From an uncultured Clostridia bacterium (GTDB lineage: Bacteria > Bacillota > Clostridia > Christensenellales > Aristaeellaceae), in contig CAKTXP010000117.1 of NCBI GenBank assembly GCA_934631055.1, positions 1-7,508 on the forward strand: a stretch of 7,508 bases of DNA, read 5' to 3'. The position numbers and the translations under genes are program-made. Position 1 is the stretch's first letter; each line of letters starts with the position of its first letter. Below the pieces are notes generated by a model. It ran no database searches. It was not told where the DNA came from and saw nothing but the letters and a program-made list of their open reading frames with translations. Below are positions 5,221 through 7,508 of the stretch, in pieces.

Positions 5221-6582
5221 TTAGTCTGTTTCCTTCGCTTTCAACTGCTTGAGTATCCCATCCACGATGAGCCAGCACAGCACAAACGTGCAGATGTCGG
5301 AAACGGGCTGGGCAATCTGAATGCCAAGCAATCCCCAGATGCGCGGGAAGATGAGCAGCGCGGGGATCAGGAAGATGCCCTGACGCGCGGTCGAGATGAT
5401 GGTCGAGCGGACGCCGTAACCGATCGCCTGCGTGAACATGTTGCACAGGGTGATATAGCCCCAGAGAGGAAGCGTCACCAGCTGGAGACGCAGGGCGAGC
5501 GTGCCGATCTCGATGACCTGCGGATCGTCGCGGCGGAATACGGCGACGATCTGACCGGAGAACAACAGCGAGACGATGCACAAGACGACAAGGATGATCG
5601 TCACGACCTTGACGCAGAACCAGAAGGCTTCGCGCACGCGCTTATACTTGCCCGCGCCGTAGGAGAAGCCGCAGACCGGCTGGAAGCCCTGACCAAAGCC
5701 GATGACCGAGGAATTGATGAACATCGTATAGCGGCTCACGATGGACATGGCGGCAATTGCCGCGTCGCCATAGACGCCCGCCGCATTGTTGAGCAGGATG
5801 GTCGAAACGCTGGCGATGCCCTGACGGCCGAGCGACGGCACGCCATTGTAGATGATGCTGCCGTAGATTTGCAGGCTGGGCTTGAAATTCTTGAAGCGGA
5901 TGGAAAGCGCGTCGGCTTTCGTGTTGCACATGACCAGCAGGATGACAAAGCTGACGACCTGAGAAAGCGCCGTCGCCAGCGCCGCGCCCGCCGTACCCAT
6001 ATTCAGGGCGAAGATGAAGATGGGGTCAAGCACCATGTTCAGGATGCCGCCGGTGGTGATGCCGACCATGCCGTACATCGTCAAGCCCTCGAAGCGGAGA
6101 AGATTGTTCATGACGAAAGAACACATCATGAACGGCATGGCGTAGAAGATGTAGGTCGCGTAGTCCTTGGCATAGGGCGCGATGGTCGGCGTCGAGCCGA
6201 GGAAGCGGACGATGGCGTCGATATGCGTCAGGCTCAGGAATGCAAGGATAATGCCGGCGATGAACGCGGTAAAGAACGCGGTGGAAGCGTATTTATCCGC
6301 GCGTTCGTGGTCACCCGCGCCGAGCGCCTGACTGACATGCGTGCCGGAACCCATGCCGATCATGAAGGAGACCGCCTGAATGATCGCCATAGCGGAGAAG
6401 ATGACGCCGACAGCGCCGGAAGCGGATGTGCCGAGCTGGCTGACGAAGAAGGTATCCGCCATGTTATAGACGTTGGTGATGAGCATGGAAATGATGGTCG
6501 GGACAGCCATCTTGGGGATGACGCTGCTCACAGGATCATTGAGGAGCATATTGTTGCGCTCCTGTGCAGTCATGGATTTCAT
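5221..6582 (-). CDS. MATE family efflux transporter (MepA-like)
   Basis: A 453-residue integral membrane protein of the multidrug and toxic compound extrusion family, expected to have 12 membrane helices in two related halves and to use a sodium or proton gradient. Family signatures are IPKMAVPTIISMLITNVYNMADTFF split over residues 22-46, VGVIFSAMAIIQAVSFMIGMGSG (58-80), ILNMVLDPIFIFALNMGTAGAALAT (180-204), and the second-half block GFGQGFQPVCGFSYGAGKYKRVREAF (295-320), which is most like MepA. The cytoplasmic loop near 219-240 is basic, fitting the positive-inside rule. The start at 6582 has a GAGG site (complement of 6591-6594) with an 8-nt spacer; Met4 is a poorer alternative. The substrate (drug, organic cation or metabolite) cannot be read from the sequence. 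It is transcribed convergently with the peptidase and in the same direction as the PAP2 gene. Confidence 0.93.
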   Translation of the reverse strand: MKSMTAQERNNMLLNDPVSSVIPKMAVPTIISMLITNVYNMADTFFVSQLGTSASGAVGVIFSAMAIIQAVSFMIGMGSGTHVSQALGAGDHERADKYASTAFFTAFIAGIILAFLSLTHIDAIVRFLGSTPTIAPYAKDYATYIFYAMPFMMCSFVMNNLLRFEGLTMYGMVGITTGGILNMVLDPIFIFALNMGTAGAALATALSQVVSFVILLVMCNTKADALSIRFKNFKPSLQIYGSIIYNGVPSLGRQGIASVSTILLNNAAGVYGDAAIAAMSIVSRYTMFINSSVIGFGQGFQPVCGFSYGAGKYKRVREAFWFCVKVVTIILVVLCIVSLLFSGQIVAVFRRDDPQVIEIGTLALRLQLVTLPLWGYITLCNMFTQAIGYGVRSTIISTARQGIFLIPALLIFPRIWGLLGIQIAQPVSDICTFVLCWLIVDGILKQLKAKETD

Positions 6583-6651
6583 TTGTTTTACCTCAAAGAA
6601 AAGCGTTTATTTATTTTTGCCGTAACAGATTATCTATACGACAAAAAGAAA

Positions 6652-6679
6652 AAATCCCCTGCCGCCCGGCAGAAGATTT
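6652..6679 (-). terminator. Minus-strand intrinsic terminator below the PAP2 gene
   Basis: On the minus strand AAATCTTCTGCC pairs with GGCAGGGGATTT around loop GGGC. This gives 12 pairs, two of them T-G wobbles that would be A/C mismatches on the plus strand, so the structure is specific to minus-strand RNA. It runs straight into TTTTTT, then C, then TTTTT. It lies about 140 nt past the PAP2 stop and about 70 nt before the MATE start, so it probably ends the PAP2 transcript after the repeat. An attenuator in a long MATE leader is a less likely alternative. Confidence 0.75.
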
Positions 6680-6730
6680 GTAGAGATTTGAAAAAGGCAG
6701 AAATGAAAAAATAAAAGATATTACAACAAG

Positions 6731-6816
6731 CATGCATCGCGAAGCGATGCATGAAGCGGGAAAACCAAGAACCTCAGGTTCTCGGCAGGGTTTGGGACAG
6801 AGTCCCCATTGCACCT
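6731..6816 (-). repeat. Second copy of the palindromic repeat (half element)
   Basis: Read on the minus strand this carries, in order, the GGGAC-TCT-GTCCC head hairpin (6794-6806), an AAACCCTGCC linker, the covarying hairpin with TGA loop (6765-6785, one mismatch), a TTTTCCCGCTTC flank and the central hairpin with 10-bp stem CATGCATCGC/GCGATGCATG (6731-6753). The order and linker sequences match the right arm of the 3752-4045 element (CCCCAAACCCC, hairpin, CTTCCCGGTTCGC). It starts almost at the PAP2 stop codon. With the terminator region it accounts for the gap 6583-6818. No clear MATE promoter was found there; GATAAT on the minus strand near 6628-6633 could be a -10 box but has no good -35. 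Confidence 0.7.
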
Positions 6817-6818
6817 TT

Positions 6819-7319
6819 TTACAAGAGATAGCCGATGAGAGAGAGGATGATGCTCAGCGCAAGCGCTGCCAGAACGTCGCTGACGTCGTGCTGACCGGCA
6901 AGGACGCGCAAGGCGGCGATGACCAGACAGAGCAGGCTCATGGCGATGATGACCGGAACGGTCGGAAAGATATAGACCACGGCGCAGGCGATGGCGGCGG
7001 CGCTTGCCGTGTGGCGGCTGGGCATGCTCTTGCCCTTGCCGGGGCGGTATGCGCCGACGGGCGGTGTGTCGAATCGGTCATAGGGGCGCTGCTTGCCGAT
7101 GGCGGGGCGCAGCGCTGTTGCGGCCAGGAAGCACGCGGCGGGGACAAGCACCGCGCGGATGATGCGCATATCGCCTGTGAACATCAGGTAGACGAGCGTT
7201 GCGCAGTAAACGGCGGCGCAGACGAGCGTCGGCGCGCGCAGCGCTTTTGCGCCGCCGGGCAGACGGGCGGTGACTGCGCGGACACGGCTGGTCATGCAGG
7301 CGTATTGTTCTTTTGTCAT
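6819..7319 (-). CDS. PAP2 family membrane phosphatase
   Basis: A 166-residue small integral membrane protein of the phosphatidic acid phosphatase type 2 / vanadium haloperoxidase superfamily, which removes phosphate from lipid phosphates such as undecaprenyl or phosphatidyl-glycerol phosphates outside the membrane. All three catalytic blocks are present: LRPAIGKQRPYD (Arg71 to Arg78-Pro79, with Arg in place of the usual first Lys), SMPSRHTAS (Pro100-Ser-Arg-His103) and RVLAGQHDVSD (Arg138, His144, Asp148). About five hydrophobic segments surround them. The start chosen is ATG 7319, preceded by GGAGG (complement of 7329-7333) with a 9-nt spacer. An in-frame TTG at 7328 abuts that SD and cannot be used. 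Substrate is unknown. It is followed by the repeat copy and terminator, so it is probably transcribed apart from the MATE gene. Confidence 0.9.
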   Translation of the reverse strand: MTKEQYACMTSRVRAVTARLPGGAKALRAPTLVCAAVYCATLVYLMFTGDMRIIRAVLVPAACFLAATALRPAIGKQRPYDRFDTPPVGAYRPGKGKSMPSRHTASAAAIACAVVYIFPTVPVIIAMSLLCLVIAALRVLAGQHDVSDVLAALALSIILSLIGYLL

Positions 7320-7348
7320 AAGCGGCAACCTCCATGGCGTTTACCGCC

Positions 7349-7377
7349 TTGACGGAGCGGAAAAACGCGGATATAAT
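7349..7377 (+). promoter_or_regulatory. Near-consensus sigma-A promoter pointing out of the window
   Basis: TTGACG (7349-7354) and TATAAT (7372-7377) are separated by exactly 17 nt, with only one mismatch to consensus. It is the best promoter in the window. It runs on the plus strand, opposite to the PAP2 gene, and its -35 box lies 15 nt from the PAP2 ribosome-binding site. Transcription would start near 7384 and enter the repeat copy at 7411-7508. The gene it serves probably begins beyond 7508. Confidence 0.8.
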
Positions 7378-7410
7378 GGAACGGAATTTGCGAAGAAGGG
7401 GAACGTGTGG

Positions 7411-7508
7411 GACGCTTGGGGCTTTGCCCCAAGTCCGGGAAACTCGCATAGGGGCGCTGTCCTCTGCCTGCGGCAGACGCGCCCGCTTCGCGAACGCGCA
7501 AGCGCTCC
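7411..7508 (+). repeat. Third copy of the palindromic repeat, cut by the window end
   Basis: It begins with the head hairpin CTTGGGGC-TTT-GCCCCAAG (7415-7433), then TCCGGGAAACTCGCATAG, which matches TCCGGGAAACTCGTATAG read on the minus strand at 4011-4028 of the first element. A hairpin TCTGCC-TGC-GGCAGA lies at 7463-7477, and a CGC-rich palindromic tail runs to the window end. A GTG at 7405 opens a frame that stays open to 7508, but its codons are made of the repeat, so it is not called as a gene. Together with the promoter this explains the gap 7320-7508. Confidence 0.6.

Noticed and set aside
5869..6714. 281-residue plus-strand frame opposite the MATE gene
   Set aside because: The translation is a repetitive Arg/Asp/His/Glu-rich sequence typical of antisense reading of a membrane protein gene, and the MATE frame is intact.
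6583..6730. Riboswitch in the leader of the MATE gene
   Set aside because: Apart from the simple terminator hairpin, no conserved multi-stem aptamer pattern (for example guanidine or PreQ1 type) could be recognised in this AT-rich stretch.
6732..7352. 206-residue plus-strand frame opposite the PAP2 gene
   Set aside because: It begins inside a repeat hairpin, has no SD, and is low-complexity Gly/Asp/Ala/Arg. PAP2 catalytic motifs show that the other strand is the coding one.
7405..7508. Frame from GTG 7405 open to the window end, downstream of a strong promoter
   Set aside because: The frame is built from the repeat hairpins, and the nearest purine-rich stretch is too close to the GTG. It could be real only if the sequence beyond 7508 shows a continuing gene.

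Overview
The window comes from a bacterial chromosome and most resembles a GC-rich member of the Bacillota (class Clostridia, probably a gut lineage). Codon use is dominated by GCG, GGC and CTG, and Shine-Dalgarno sites are strong and of AAGGAGG type. The gene types (PucR-type regulator, AzlC/AzlD, DUF1653, Firmicute-style nucleoid-associated protein, M42 peptidase, MepA-like MATE pump) all fit that group. The genus cannot be fixed from the sequence. No phage, plasmid, CRISPR, tRNA or rRNA signal was seen.

Left part (1-3747, plus strand). The 3' end of an unidentified gene (1-114) is followed by an intrinsic terminator. A good sigma-A-type promoter (239-267) and an operator-like dyad (273-287) then open a tightly packed five-gene run. 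It encodes a PucR-family regulator, a small DUF1653 protein, AzlC, AzlD, and a YejK/NdpA-like nucleoid-associated protein. Gaps are 10 and 15 nt and overlaps are 8 and 4 nt, so this is very likely one operon. AzlC/AzlD form a branched-chain amino acid exporter, and the PucR protein is the obvious candidate regulator. The roles of the DUF1653 and nucleoid-associated proteins in this unit are not known.

Middle (3748-5220). A 325-nt non-coding gap is almost filled by a 294-bp composite of palindromic repeats bounded by 12-bp inverted ends. It is followed by a complete M42-family metallopeptidase gene on the plus strand. A short convergent gap carries a strong minus-strand terminator.

Right part (5221-7508). 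Two minus-strand genes follow: a MATE multidrug/toxin exporter and a PAP2-family membrane phosphatase. They are separated by a 236-nt gap that holds a second copy of the palindromic repeat and a terminator. A near-consensus plus-strand promoter (7349-7377) points out of the window, away from the phosphatase gene, into a third repeat copy.

The most interesting content is the dispersed palindromic repeat family. It has several hairpin modules, an invariant TGA loop and compensatory stem changes between copies. It looks like a REP/BIME-type element, with no transposase in the window. The genes themselves are ordinary family members. The linkage of pucR, azlCD and ndpA-like genes in one operon and the operator-like dyad are worth following up.
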